Shown here: positions 28,378 through 37,983 of the stretch, piece after piece
Layout: each line of letters starts with the position of its first letter
Numbering within the stretch: position 1 is the first letter of the stretch
Source: Nocardia asteroides
GTDB taxonomy: Bacteria; Actinomycetota; Actinomycetes; Mycobacteriales; Mycobacteriaceae
Assembly: GCA_019930625.1 (NCBI GenBank)
Contig: CP082844.1
Span: 3,286,001 to 3,350,000, forward strand
DNA length: 64,000 nucleotides
Direction of reading: 5' to 3'
Made by a program: the position numbers and the translations under genes
The notes under the pieces: generated by a model
Told to the model about the DNA's origin: nothing
The model's input: the letters and a program-made list of their open reading frames with translations, nothing else
The model's database searches: none

Positions 28378-29214
28378 CTACGCGTTCGCGGCGCGATCGG
28401 TGACCAGCCGCAGGCCGGGCGCGTGCATGTTCGCCTTGTCGGCCAGCCAGACGATGATGCTCTGATCCCGGTCGGCTTCCAGGGTCTCGAACGGCACCTC
28501 GACCATGCCGTGCGCGGGATGGTCGAGGTGCAGCGTGCCCGAACCGGGAGCGCCGACCCGGTGCGGTTTCCAGCGGTCCGCGAAATCCGGGAGGCCGCGC
28601 AGCGCCTCGATCGTGGCCCGTAGCGAATCGTCGCCCGGCCAGTGCAGCTTGGCGCGGCAGAGCGCGGCCGTGAAAGTATCGGCGGCCTGCTCCCAGTTGC
28701 GCACGACCCGCCGGGCGGCCGGGTGCGTGAACGTGTACCAGGCGAGGTTGGGCTGATCGGGTCCGTCCAGTAGTCCCAGCGGAGCGACGAAATCGGCCCA
28801 AGCCCGGTTCCAGCCCAGCACGTTCAGCCGTCGGCCGACCACGAAGGCCGGCGTGGGCTGCAAGGCGTGCAGGATGGTCTCGATCGTCGGGGCGAGCCGC
28901 TCCTCGGCGGATTCGTTACCGGGACAGCGGGATTCGTTGCCGGAGGCCAAGGCGAGCATGCTGAAGTACTGCCGATCGTCGCCGCGCAACAGCAGCGCGT
29001 CGGCCAAAGCCTCGATCACCGCGACCGACGGGTTGGTGTCGCGCCCCTGCTCCAGCCGGGCCAGGTAGTCGGCGCTCACTCCGGCGCGGACGGCCACCTC
29101 TTCACGGCGCAGGCCCGGTGTGCGGCGGCGTCCGCCCTCGGGCATGCCGACGTCCGACGGCCGCAACTCGGCGCGCCGGGCGATGAGGAACTCCGCGAAT
29201 CCGTTACGAGCCAT
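28378..29214 (-). CDS. HTH transcriptional regulator with MmyB-like ligand-binding domain
   Basis: About 278 residues: an XRE-type helix-turn-helix (GLRREEVAVRAGVSADYLARLEQG near residues 30-60) and a MmyB-type sensor domain (PTPAFVVGRRLNVLGWNRAWADFV, then WYTFTHPAARRVVRNWEQAA) that in characterised relatives binds fatty acids or other hydrophobic ligands. The ATG at 29214 is taken as start; 29241 is an alternative nine codons longer. It faces the YceI gene across a 100-bp interval containing two perfect palindromes and a split repeat, so it probably controls itself and that gene. Confidence 0.85.
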   Translation of the reverse strand: MARNGFAEFLIARRAELRPSDVGMPEGGRRRTPGLRREEVAVRAGVSADYLARLEQGRDTNPSVAVIEALADALLLRGDDRQYFSMLALASGNESRCPGNESAEERLAPTIETILHALQPTPAFVVGRRLNVLGWNRAWADFVAPLGLLDGPDQPNLAWYTFTHPAARRVVRNWEQAADTFTAALCRAKLHWPGDDSLRATIEALRGLPDFADRWKPHRVGAPGSGTLHLDHPAHGMVEVPFETLEADRDQSIIVWLADKANMHAPGLRLVTDRAANA

Positions 29215-29223
29215 GCTTCCCAT

Positions 29224-29303
29224 CGTGCCCGGTCCGGGCACGATTATCCGCGCCCTGTCAGGTCCAGGATAACGGCGGTCTGGCTACCGGACCGAGGTCC
29301 GGT
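29224..29303. promoter_or_regulatory. Divergent operator region between MmyB-type regulator and YceI
   Basis: Three symmetric elements. CGTGCCCGG-T-CCGGGCACG is perfect at 29224-29242; TTATCC...GGATAA spans 29244-29272; ACCGGACC-GA-GGTCCGGT is perfect at 29286-29303. Likely binding sites of the divergently encoded regulator. Confidence 0.55.
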
Positions 29304-29316
29304 CATTGTCGGAGGT

Positions 29317-29856
29317 ATGACATCCACCTCGGAATCCACCACGCTGAAAACCGGTTCGTGGGCGCTCGACGCCGCGCACTCCTCGGTCTCGTTCTCCATT
29401 CGTCATCTCGGCATCTCCAAGGTGCGCGGCGGATTCACCCGGTTCGAGACCGAATTCGTGGTCGACGAATCGGGCGCCGCCGCCATCGGCGCGACGATCT
29501 ACCTCGACTCCTTCGACACCGGCAACCCGGACCGGGACGCGCACATCCGTACCGCCGATTTCCTCGACGTCGCCAATCGCCCCACGCTGACCTTCCGCGC
29601 CACCGAACCGGTGGTCGTCGCGGAGTCCTTCGAGGTGCAGGGCGAGGCCACGCTCGGCGCGATCACCAAGCCCGTCACGCTGGAGGTCGAGTGGGGCGGC
29701 GTGCAGGACTTCGGTCCGACGGGCGATCGGCACGCGGGCTTCTCCGCCACGGGCACCATCAAGCGCACCGACTTCGGCGTCGGCGGCGCACTGCCCGGCA
29801 TGCTCAGCGACACGGTGAAGATCGAACTGGAAATCCAGCTCATCGAACCCAAGTAA
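29317..29856 (+). CDS. YceI family lipocalin-like protein
   Basis: A 179-residue YceI-like protein, an extended lipocalin barrel that binds isoprenoids or amide-like lipids in characterised members. Hallmarks are GSWALDAAHSSVSFSIRHLGISKVRG near the N-terminus, the RDAHIRTADFLDVANRPTLTF segment and a C-terminal GTIKRTDFGVG. No signal peptide, so it is cytoplasmic, unlike E. coli YceI; this is common in actinobacteria. ATG at 29317 with GGAGG very close upstream. Probably controlled by the divergent MmyB-type regulator. Confidence 0.9.
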   Translation: MTSTSESTTLKTGSWALDAAHSSVSFSIRHLGISKVRGGFTRFETEFVVDESGAAAIGATIYLDSFDTGNPDRDAHIRTADFLDVANRPTLTFRATEPVVVAESFEVQGEATLGAITKPVTLEVEWGGVQDFGPTGDRHAGFSATGTIKRTDFGVGGALPGMLSDTVKIELEIQLIEPK

Positions 29857-30031
29857 GCGGCGCCAGACGGTGTTCGCGGAAGGCGAACATCGTCCCCGCC
29901 GCACGCTTCTACAGCGAACGCACCGACTGATATCGCAAGTACATGGGTAACTCCTCGGGTACGCCCAGACCAGGAGAGGTGCGAGAACGCAGGACCTGAA
30001 CGAATCCCGCGCGTCACCTGACTGGTATGGC

Positions 30032-30083
30032 CTGAAGATGCGGAGAGGCGGGGGAGCCTGAAAACTCGGAGAGGCGGGGGAGC
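30032..30083. repeat. 26-bp tandem duplication upstream of the DUF3107 gene
   Basis: Two adjacent 26-bp units (30032-30057, 30058-30083) share CTGAA and CGGAGAGGCGGGGGAGC exactly and differ only at four central bases. They end 48 bp before the DUF3107 start and may affect its promoter or leader. Confidence 0.7.
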
Positions 30084-30131
30084 ACTAGCCTGGACTCGAC
30101 AGCACAGGACTCTCAGGTTCGGAGGTTGGCC

Positions 30132-30359
30132 GTGGAGGTCAAGATCGGTATTTCGGATAGCCCGCGCGAGCTGGTGATCAACAGCGCGCAGACCCAGGAC
30201 GAGGTCGAGACGCTGGTGTCCGGTGCGCTCGGCAGCGACGGTGGCGTCTTGGCGCTCTCCGACGAGAAAGGCCGCAAGTTCCTGATCCAGGCGTCGAAGG
30301 TCGCATATGTCGAGATCGGCTCGACCACCGGCGGCCGCGTCGGTTTCGCCGCGGTCTGA
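30132..30359 (+). CDS. DUF3107 protein (TB9.4-like)
   Basis: A 75-residue protein reading MEVKIGISDSPRELVINSAQTQDEV at the N-terminus and AYVEIG near the end, the DUF3107 family known in M. tuberculosis as TB9.4/Rv3208A. GTG start at 30132 with GGAGG six nt upstream. Small, soluble, alternating strand/helix pattern; biochemical role unknown. As in mycobacteria it is next to a TetR regulator gene on the opposite strand, and a long hairpin separates the two. Confidence 0.88.
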   Translation: MEVKIGISDSPRELVINSAQTQDEVETLVSGALGSDGGVLALSDEKGRKFLIQASKVAYVEIGSTTGGRVGFAAV

Positions 30360-30383
30360 TCCGGCTCCGGCCACCTACGCATC

Positions 30384-30419
30384 GAGCCCCCGCCCCCGAT
30401 CACTCGGGGGCAGGGGCTC
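30384..30419. terminator. Bidirectional terminator between the DUF3107 and TetR genes
   Basis: GAGCCCC.GCCCCCGA pairs with TCGGGGGC.GGGGCTC, giving a long GC-rich stem, followed by CGTTTCG. It lies 24 bp past the DUF3107 stop. Confidence 0.8.
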
Positions 30420-30438
30420 GTTTCGCGTTGTGCCGCGT

Positions 30439-31155
<717 letters not shown>

Positions 31156-31286
31156 TCATGAACGATACCCGGTTGTCGCCCGCCCGCGGATCGCGGCCGG
31201 ACAACTGGTGCCACCCGCGCAGAATTGTCGCACTTCCGGGACCGCGCATGTGCCCGTGAGTGGGGAATCGCGGCTGTGAGACGCTG

Positions 31287-32558
31287 GTGAACGTGACCGA
31301 CCGACCGGAAAGACCACCCGGTGGGCGGCGTGGTGCGCGCTACCCGGCTGGCTCCGGCGCGCCCGGTTCCGTAGGGTCGGACGACGTGGCGAGAACCTGG
31401 CCAGTGGCGCAATCCGGTGGTGCGGCTCGGACCGGCGCAGCCAAGCGGTCCGGGGCAGGCGGCGGGTCACCCGGTCGCGGGCGGAAGAAGCGCAAGAACG
31501 CCGAAGCGTCCGAAGCCCCTGCGCGACAACCCGATTCCGACCAGCAGCATGACCGGGACGGTGTCGAGATATACGACCCGCTCGGGCTCTACTCCCACAA
31601 GGCCGACCGGTCCCACCAACCGCTGCGGGCTCGCTGGGATCCCACCGCCCCCGACGAGGGCAGGGCCAGGGCCCGCCCGGAGCGGGACGCCAAGAAGCAG
31701 AGCGCGCTCGGCAGATTCGTTTCGACCTATGGCTGGCGGGCGTATGCCTTGCCGGTCTTGGCCGTGATCACCGTTCTGGTCGTCGTCGACGCGATCCGCG
31801 CCACCCGCACCGGCGATATCGTGGGCCTCGATCCGGCGCTGGGGCGACTCAGTACGGCCACCGCGACCGCGGGCATCATCGGCGCTCCGCCGGGCGACGG
31901 GCACTTCCCCACCGATCTACCCACCGGGGCACTGCCGGAGGGCGGCGCGTTCGCCGAGACCGGCGGTGGCGCGTGGCACGTGGTACCCGGCACGACGGCT
32001 CAGGTCGGCGCCGGAACCGGCACCGTCTTCCGCTACACCGTGGAGATCGAGAACGGCGTGGACACCTCCGGCTTGGGCGGTGACGAGGCCGTCGCCAAGA
32101 TGATCGACTCCACCCTCGCCAACCCCAAGAGCTGGGCACACGACCCCAAGTTCGGGTTCCGCCGGGTCGACCAGGGCGACGCCGACTTCCGCATCTCGCT
32201 CACCGCACGCGGAACCAGCCGCAAGGAATGCGGTTTCGACATCCCGATCGATACGTCCTGCTACAACGCCGACAGTCGCCGCGTGGTGCTGTCGGAAGTC
32301 CGCTGGGTGCGCGGAGCGCTGGCCTTCGACGGCGACATCGGGTCCTACCGGCAGTATCTGATCAACCACGAGGTCGGCCACGCCATCGGCTACCACCAGC
32401 ATCAGGCTTGCGAGAACGACGGCGGGCTGGCGCCGGTGATGATGCAGCAGACCTTCGGAACCAAGAACGACGACATCGCCGCCCTCGATCCGCACGGCGT
32501 GGTGCCGATGGACGGCAAGCGCTGCCGGTTCAATCCCTGGCCCTACCCGCGCGGCTGA
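31287..32558 (+). CDS. DUF3152 membrane-anchored zincin-like protein (Rv3207c-like)
   Basis: About 423 residues. A long basic, low-complexity cytoplasmic head (residues 1-140) precedes one membrane helix (ALPVLAVITVLVVVDAI, about 150-167) and an extracellular domain. That domain contains NHEVGHAIGYHQH, a HExxH metalloprotease-like zinc site, with nearby Cys residues (CGFD, SCYN, QACEND, KRCRF) that may form disulfides. Proteolysis has not been shown for the family as far as I know. GTG 31287 is chosen, with GTG 31293 equally possible. Followed by moeZ after 225 bp. Confidence 0.85.
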   Translation: MNVTDRPERPPGGRRGARYPAGSGAPGSVGSDDVARTWPVAQSGGAARTGAAKRSGAGGGSPGRGRKKRKNAEASEAPARQPDSDQQHDRDGVEIYDPLGLYSHKADRSHQPLRARWDPTAPDEGRARARPERDAKKQSALGRFVSTYGWRAYALPVLAVITVLVVVDAIRATRTGDIVGLDPALGRLSTATATAGIIGAPPGDGHFPTDLPTGALPEGGAFAETGGGAWHVVPGTTAQVGAGTGTVFRYTVEIENGVDTSGLGGDEAVAKMIDSTLANPKSWAHDPKFGFRRVDQGDADFRISLTARGTSRKECGFDIPIDTSCYNADSRRVVLSEVRWVRGALAFDGDIGSYRQYLINHEVGHAIGYHQHQACENDGGLAPVMMQQTFGTKNDDIAALDPHGVVPMDGKRCRFNPWPYPRG

Positions 32559-32783
32559 AGGGTCGTATTCGTGGCGGGTGGCGCTCGATCCGGGCGTTGC
32601 CGGTGCGGTCGTCTGGGAGGGGCAGCGGTCGCCGGACGGCAGGGCGGTTGTCGCGGTGGGGCGGTGATACGGAACGATGGGCCGGGAAGAACGGTCCGAT
32701 CGTCGGTGTTGCACAGGTGAGCAGCCCGCGAAGGGCGCCATACCGCCGCAGCGATCGGCCCAGCGATTCGAGGAGTCCCGGAC

Positions 32784-33968
32784 GTGTCATCACCCAAGTC
32801 CCTGCCGCCACTTGTCGAGCCGGCCGCGGAGCTGACCAGGGATGAGGTAGCCCGCTACAGCCGACACCTGATCATTCCCGATCTCGGCGTGGACGGGCAG
32901 AAACGTCTGAAGAACGCCAAAGTGCTGGTGATCGGCGCCGGTGGTCTCGGCTCGCCCGCGCTGCTGTACCTGGCCGCCGCGGGTGTCGGCACGCTCGGCA
33001 TCGTCGAGTTCGACGAGGTCGACGCCTCGAACCTGCAGCGTCAGATCATCCACGGCGAATCCGACATCGGCCGCCCGAAGGCCGACAGCGCCCGTGACTC
33101 GATCCTGGACATCAACTCCGGCATCGACGTCCGGCTGCACAAGATCCGGTTGGAACCGGAGAACGCCGTCGAACTGTTCGGCGAGTACGACCTGATCGTC
33201 GACGGCACCGACAACTTCGCCACCCGCTACCTGGTCAACGACGCCGCGGTGCTCGCGGGCAAGCCGTACGTGTGGGGTTCGATCTACCGCTTCGAGGGCC
33301 AGGTCTCGGTGTTCTGGGAGGACGCTCCCGACGGGCGCGGCATCAACTACCGCGACCTGTACCCGGAGGCCCCGCCGCCCGGCATGGTCCCGTCCTGCGC
33401 CGAGGGCGGCGTGCTCGGCGTGCTGTGCGCGTCCATCGGCTCGGTGATGGTGACCGAGGCCATCAAACTGATCACCGGCATCGGCGAGCCGCTGCTGGGC
33501 CGGCTCATGGTGTACGACGCACTGGACATGAACTACCGGACCATCAAGCTGCGCCGGGATCCGGAGCGTCAGCCGATCACCGAGCTGATCGACTACGAGG
33601 CGTTCTGCGGCGTGGTGTCCGACGAGGGCCAGGCCGCCGCGGCCGGGTCCACCATCACCGCGCGTGAACTCGAGGAACTGCTGGCATCGGGCAAGGAGAT
33701 CGAACTGATCGACGTGCGCGAGCCGGTGGAGTGGGACATCGTGCACATCGAGGGCGCCAAGCTGATTCCCAAGGACCGCATCCTGTCCGGCGAAGCACTG
33801 GCCGAGCTCCCGCAGAACCGCCCCATCGTGCTGCACTGCAAGACCGGGGTGCGCTCCGCCGAGGCCCTGGCCGCCCTCAAACGCGCCGGTTTCGCCGACG
33901 CCACTCACCTGCAAGGCGGCGTGATCGCCTGGGCCAACCAGGTGGATCAGTCGCTGCCGGTGTACTGA
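32784..33968 (+). CDS. moeZ: Adenylyltransferase/sulfurtransferase MoeZ
   Basis: A 394-residue fusion of a MoeB/ThiF-type adenylating domain (GAGGLGSP nucleotide loop near residue 52, FDEVDASNLQRQ, DGTDNFATRYL) and a C-terminal rhodanese domain with catalytic Cys in HCKTGVRS. MoeZ activates ubiquitin-like sulfur carriers (CysO, MoaD-type, and carriers for thiotemplated pathways) by adenylation and thiocarboxylation. GTG start with GAGGAG nine nt upstream. Equivalent of Rv3206c (moeB1). No carrier gene lies beside it, consistent with a shared sulfur-activating role. Confidence 0.93.
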   Translation: MSSPKSLPPLVEPAAELTRDEVARYSRHLIIPDLGVDGQKRLKNAKVLVIGAGGLGSPALLYLAAAGVGTLGIVEFDEVDASNLQRQIIHGESDIGRPKADSARDSILDINSGIDVRLHKIRLEPENAVELFGEYDLIVDGTDNFATRYLVNDAAVLAGKPYVWGSIYRFEGQVSVFWEDAPDGRGINYRDLYPEAPPPGMVPSCAEGGVLGVLCASIGSVMVTEAIKLITGIGEPLLGRLMVYDALDMNYRTIKLRRDPERQPITELIDYEAFCGVVSDEGQAAAAGSTITARELEELLASGKEIELIDVREPVEWDIVHIEGAKLIPKDRILSGEALAELPQNRPIVLHCKTGVRSAEALAALKRAGFADATHLQGGVIAWANQVDQSLPVY

Positions 33969-34005
33969 TCCGGTCGACTGATCGTATTTTCCGTCCGAGA
34001 GGGCT

Positions 34006-34042
34006 GCGAACACGGCGCGCCGAAGGCGCGCCAAAACAGACA
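34006..34042. repeat. Dispersed small-hairpin element, copy upstream of the TIGR02569 gene
   Basis: GCGAACAC, stem GGCGCGCC, loop GAA, stem GGCGCGCC, then AAAACAGACA. Flanks and loop size equal the copy at 4391-4426 while the stem sequence differs and still pairs. It ends 17 bp before the next start codon. Confidence 0.6.
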
Positions 34043-34059
34043 CGACGTACCGTACGGCC

Positions 34060-34911
34060 GTGACTTCTGTGGAACCTCCCGAGCATGTGCGTGCCACGTT
34101 CGGTCTGCGCGAAGTGACCCCGGTTCCGCTCGGTGACTGGGAAGGCGGCTGGCGCTTCGGCGACGTGGTGCTCAGTCCGGTCGCCGATCACGCGCGCGCG
34201 GCGTGGTCGGCGAAGATCCGTGAGACGTTGAAGGTGGACGGACTGCGGCTGGCCCGCCCGGTGCGGGCGACCGATGGCCGTTATGTGGTGTCGGGCTGGC
34301 GTGCGGACACCTATTTGGAGGGTGCTCCCGAACCTCGGCACGACGAGGTGGTCTCGGTGTCCTTGCGCCTGCATCAGGCGACGGCCGACGTGGAGCGGCC
34401 GCGCTTCCTCTCACAGCCGCCGGTCGTGCCATGGGTGGACGTGGACGTGTTCGTCGCCGCCGATCGCGCCGCGTGGGAGCCGGTGCCGCTGCGCAGTCTC
34501 CGTGCCGGCGGAGCGTCGCTGTCGACCTCGCCGGACGGGCAGCGCAGCATCGAGCTGATCGGTCAGCTTGCCACGCTGCGCAAACCGGTACAGACGCCTC
34601 CGCAGCTGGTGCACGGTGATCTGTTCGGCACCGTGTTGTTCGCGGGTGCGCAGATCCCCGGCCTCACCGACATCACCCCTTACTGGCGGCCCGCTCCCTG
34701 GGCGGCCGGGGTGATCGTGGTGGATGCGCTGGCCTGGGGTGGCGCGGACGACGGGTTGCTCGAACGCTGGGCGGACCTGCCGGAGTGGCCGCAGATGTTG
34801 TTGCGCGCGGTCATGTTCCGCCTCGCGGTGCACGCTCTGCATCCGCGCTCGACGCCCCAGGCGTTTCCCGGTCTGGCGCGCACGGCGGACATGGTGCGCC
34901 TGACTCTCTGA
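34060..34911 (+). CDS. TIGR02569 family protein (Rv3205c-like, kinase-fold)
   Basis: 283 residues of an actinobacterial family (TIGR02569) found beside moeZ in mycobacteria. The segment PQLVHGDLFGTVLFAGAQIPGLTDITPYWRP resembles the catalytic loop region of aminoglycoside-phosphotransferase-like kinases (HGDL), but the following Asn and the DFG-like Asp are not in the usual form, so kinase activity is doubtful. No signal peptide. The GTG start is close behind a dispersed hairpin element. This is the last gene of the mycobacteria-like conserved block. Confidence 0.78.
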   Translation: MTSVEPPEHVRATFGLREVTPVPLGDWEGGWRFGDVVLSPVADHARAAWSAKIRETLKVDGLRLARPVRATDGRYVVSGWRADTYLEGAPEPRHDEVVSVSLRLHQATADVERPRFLSQPPVVPWVDVDVFVAADRAAWEPVPLRSLRAGGASLSTSPDGQRSIELIGQLATLRKPVQTPPQLVHGDLFGTVLFAGAQIPGLTDITPYWRPAPWAAGVIVVDALAWGGADDGLLERWADLPEWPQMLLRAVMFRLAVHALHPRSTPQAFPGLARTADMVRLTL

Positions 34912-35153
34912 ATTCTCGAGCGGCTGTGGTGCAGTGTGATTCGGCGCGACGAATTCGGCTCGGTGGGTCAGGGGTTGCTCGCCCCCGCATTCGGGAGGGA
35001 CTCACCGGCAATTGCCAATGCCGGGAATGCCCGATACTCAGCCGTAGAGATGGGTGTACCGCCGTACGTCCGGCGGTCTCTGCCGAGTGAGGTTACAGAT
35101 GGTGCTCGTTACGCCTGCCGGCATGCGTGCCCGGGTCGGAGGAGGGTGCGCAC

Positions 35154-35264
35154 ATGGTGATCACTCGTGACGAGGTGATCGGGTTGGTCGACGACCTGTC
35201 CATGCTGTGTACCGGCCTGCGAGGACAGGTTGTGTGGACCGTGCCGGGTGGAGGGCACGCATGA
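35154..35264 (+). CDS. 36-residue ORF translationally coupled to the CHAP-domain gene
   Basis: Reads MVITRDEVIGLVDDLSMLC and ends QVVWTVPGGGHA. A very strong Shine-Dalgarno (GGAGGAGGG) precedes the ATG by 7 nt, third positions are about 78 % G/C, and the stop overlaps the next ATG (ATGA), so ribosomes would pass directly to the CHAP gene. The N-terminal 20 residues could form an amphipathic helix. No family recognised. It may be a leader, a chaperone or immunity-like peptide, or the remnant of a longer partner protein. Confidence 0.55.
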   Translation: MVITRDEVIGLVDDLSMLCTGLRGQVVWTVPGGGHA

Positions 35265-36427
35265 CCACGACCTTCGAAGACATCGAGATCAAGCCTTTCA
35301 AGCATCCCGATCATGCCAGTCCCGGCCTCAAAGCGGTCATCGACGCGGCGCACGCGTATATGCAGAGTTCGATCGTGCTGTTCGCGTCAGGTTCCGACGC
35401 CGGCCAGCCGGACATGATCCGCCGGCTGGCGGATAAGAAGTTGCTCAGCCAGCAAGGGCTGGAGCTCGACAAACCCGGTGCCCAGAAGCTCGACCCCGCC
35501 TCGTCGGTGATGACCGGCAACTACGGGGACAGGCTCGGTGAGTTCGTGGACATCGAATCCGACATGCGAATGAAGACCGAGAATGTGGAAGAACGCGCCT
35601 TTGCGAGCTTCGACACCTCGAACAATGCGTTCCAGGACGTCAAGAAAATCGCGGAGGGGCTGAGGGACGAGCTGAGTGGCCCGCATGAGGTGATTCGGCT
35701 GCCCGACAACAGTCTGCACCTGAGCCCGGCCGCGGAGAACCGGTTGCTGGTGCTGATCCTCGAGGCCGTGGACCGGGTGCACGACACGATCGAGGATTCC
35801 GACAGTGGTATGCGCAGGAACGCGGGCAACATCTACGAGATGATGCCGAACCTTCCCCGCAACCCGTACGGCAACGCGCCGGATGTCGGGTCTCGCAGTC
35901 CGTGGACGCCGACCGCGAGCAGCGCTACGTGGACCCGTGGGACCGGAACTCCGGATGACATCGTCACGAAGGCGCGGGAGCAGCTGGGACTCGGCGTTTC
36001 CGAGAGCGGTGGAAATAATGTCCCGATGTTCCGCGGCGCGGATGGCAAGCTCTACAAGGCCCCGTACAACATCAACGACGCATGGTGCGCGGCGTTCTCT
36101 ACCTGGGCGTGGGATCAGGCCGGTTACAACGTCGACTGGACCAACAAGAATTATGTACCCGCCATCTGGAACGACGCCAAGCACATGGGATTGGCGGCGA
36201 ATATCTCGAGTGCCCAAAAAGGTGACATGATCATCTTCGACTGGGAGGGTGACGGAACCCCGGACCATGTGGGCATCGTGGAATCCGTGGATCCCAGAAC
36301 CGGCCGGATCAACACCATCGAAGGCAATTCCAGCGATCGCTTGCAAACACAAAGCTATGCAATGAACGCTGGATCGCTCGTCGGTGTCGTCAAACCGCCA
36401 CCCTCCGACAGCTCGACGAGAGTCTGA
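35261..36427 (+). CDS. CHAP-domain amidase/peptidase with N-terminal helical domain, no signal peptide
   Basis: 388 residues. Residues 1 to ~210 are mostly helical (for example DMRMKTENVEERAFASFD and LLVLILEAVDRVHDTIED), followed by a Pro/Ser/Thr linker. A CHAP/NlpC-P60-like domain (~228-380) has catalytic Cys in DAWCAAFSTWAWDQAG, His in DHVGIVES and an EGNSSD motif. Such domains cut peptidoglycan. There is neither a Sec nor a Tat signal, so export by a type VII system is possible given the ESX satellite 5 kb away; that is inference. ATG overlaps the stop of the 36-codon ORF. Confidence 0.75.
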   Translation: MTTTFEDIEIKPFKHPDHASPGLKAVIDAAHAYMQSSIVLFASGSDAGQPDMIRRLADKKLLSQQGLELDKPGAQKLDPASSVMTGNYGDRLGEFVDIESDMRMKTENVEERAFASFDTSNNAFQDVKKIAEGLRDELSGPHEVIRLPDNSLHLSPAAENRLLVLILEAVDRVHDTIEDSDSGMRRNAGNIYEMMPNLPRNPYGNAPDVGSRSPWTPTASSATWTRGTGTPDDIVTKAREQLGLGVSESGGNNVPMFRGADGKLYKAPYNINDAWCAAFSTWAWDQAGYNVDWTNKNYVPAIWNDAKHMGLAANISSAQKGDMIIFDWEGDGTPDHVGIVESVDPRTGRINTIEGNSSDRLQTQSYAMNAGSLVGVVKPPPSDSSTRV

Positions 36428-36682
36428 GGGTGCCGCTCACGGTATCGGCCGATCATCGGTCCGGACCGGAGTGGTGAGCTGGGGCAGAGCTCGCTCGATG
36501 CCGACGGTGGGCCTTGCATCGTCCAACGCAGGCGACGCCGTGCCCGAAGTGGTTGCCTGTCAACTATTCGGCGTGCGCCGCAACCACCCGAACCCGCGAA
36601 AGCGGATGCGGTGTGGCGGCTTCCCGTTGGGCAACGGCGGTGAAGGTCGCCCGGCGAGAAGCCGCCGACTCGGCAGGCAGAA

Positions 36683-36713
36683 CGCGCAACCCGCTGCGTT
36701 TTTCTGTTGCGCG
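36683..36713 (-). terminator. Hairpin at the 3' end of the MFS gene
   Basis: CGCGCAAC and GTTGCGCG form a perfect 8-bp stem 5 bp beyond the MFS stop; the loop contains a T-run on the plus strand. Confidence 0.5.
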
Positions 36714-36717
36714 AGGA

Positions 36718-37923
36718 TTACCTGATCGGATCCTGTGCCATGGATTCTTCGGCCGACGTCTGGGATACGACCGAATTCCTGGATGTCCACACGACAGCCA
36801 CCGCGGCGATGGTGAAGACCGCGCTGCACCACAACGCTTTCGCCGGCTGCCCGGTGTGATCGACCACCACAGCGGCGGCGACAGGACCGAGAACAGCGCC
36901 GATATTGAACGCGGTGGTCGCCAACGCGCCCGCGATACGTGGTGCGGCGGTCGCAGCGGTCTGCACGATCGTGGCGATCAGTGTCGAACCGACGCCGAAC
37001 GCGACCGCGCCGGTCACCGCCGCCATGATCGACACACCGGCCGATGTGTGTGCGGTCAGAGCGGCCAGCAACCACACCGCGACGAGTCCGGTCGTTCCGA
37101 TTCTGACGATTCGCTCCCGATGACGGTCGCTGTAGCGGCCCGTGAACGTCACGCCGAGGAACGAGCCGATGCCGAAGAAGGCCAGCACGACCGGAACCCA
37201 ACCGCTACCCGCACCGGCGACAGCGGCGGTGATCGAGCCGAGGAAAGTGAAGCCCGCGAACGTCGCGGCGTTGACCAGGACCGCCACCACGACGGCGGTG
37301 CGGACCGGCCGCCTGCCGAGCACCCTCCATTCGCTCGACAGCGACAGCTCCTGTGCGCCGGGCCGATCACCGGCACGCACATCCCGAGGGACCATCGTCC
37401 ACAGCGGGATAAGTACTGCCCCGCTGACTATCGCGACGGCCCAGAACGCCGCACGCCAACCCCAGACCTGTCCCAGCAGAGTCCCGGCGGGTACACCGGC
37501 GATGCAGGCCACTGTCACCCCGGATATCACCACCGAGGTGGCGCGCCCCACCACGGCCGGGCCGACCAATCGTGGCAGAGCGGCCAGCACGACAGCGAGG
37601 AATCCGGCGTTGGCGACCGCCGCGACGACCCGAGTCGCCAGCAACACCGGGAAATCGATGGTCACCGCACCGACGACGTGAGCCGCGCAGAACACCGCCA
37701 AGAACGCCGCCGCCGAATGCCTGACCGGCAATCGGCCCGCCGCCACCGCCATCGCGGGCGCGCCGAGCACCATGCCCGCCGCGAACAGCGAGGTCAGCAG
37801 ACCGGCGGAACCCAGCGAGGCTCCGACGTCGACGGCGATCCGCTCCAGCAACCCCGACACCATGAATTCGGATGTGCCCTGCGCGAAAACCGCGACAGCC
37901 AGCACGAACACCACAATGGGCAT
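36718..37923 (-). CDS. MFS exporter, chloramphenicol-resistance (Cmx/CmrA) type
   Basis: A 401-residue twelve-helix drug:proton antiporter of the DHA1 family. The first helix VVFVLAVAVFAQGTSEFMVSGLL is characteristic of the Cmx/CmlR chloramphenicol exporters of actinobacteria; motif A-like RLPVRH and motif C (GVPAGTLLGQVWGWRAAFW) follow. It would expel chloramphenicol-like compounds, but specificity cannot be read from sequence. The ATG at 37923 has GGGGAG upstream, and the longer frame to 38022 runs through leader hairpins. The gene stands alone in the accessory segment. Confidence 0.8.
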   Translation of the reverse strand: MPIVVFVLAVAVFAQGTSEFMVSGLLERIAVDVGASLGSAGLLTSLFAAGMVLGAPAMAVAAGRLPVRHSAAAFLAVFCAAHVVGAVTIDFPVLLATRVVAAVANAGFLAVVLAALPRLVGPAVVGRATSVVISGVTVACIAGVPAGTLLGQVWGWRAAFWAVAIVSGAVLIPLWTMVPRDVRAGDRPGAQELSLSSEWRVLGRRPVRTAVVVAVLVNAATFAGFTFLGSITAAVAGAGSGWVPVVLAFFGIGSFLGVTFTGRYSDRHRERIVRIGTTGLVAVWLLAALTAHTSAGVSIMAAVTGAVAFGVGSTLIATIVQTAATAAPRIAGALATTAFNIGAVLGPVAAAVVVDHTGQPAKALWCSAVFTIAAVAVVWTSRNSVVSQTSAEESMAQDPIR

Positions 37924-37983
37924 AGAAGGACAACTCCCCGGATACAGGGCGCCAGGTTCACGACGCCCGAGATGGTCGCGGAA

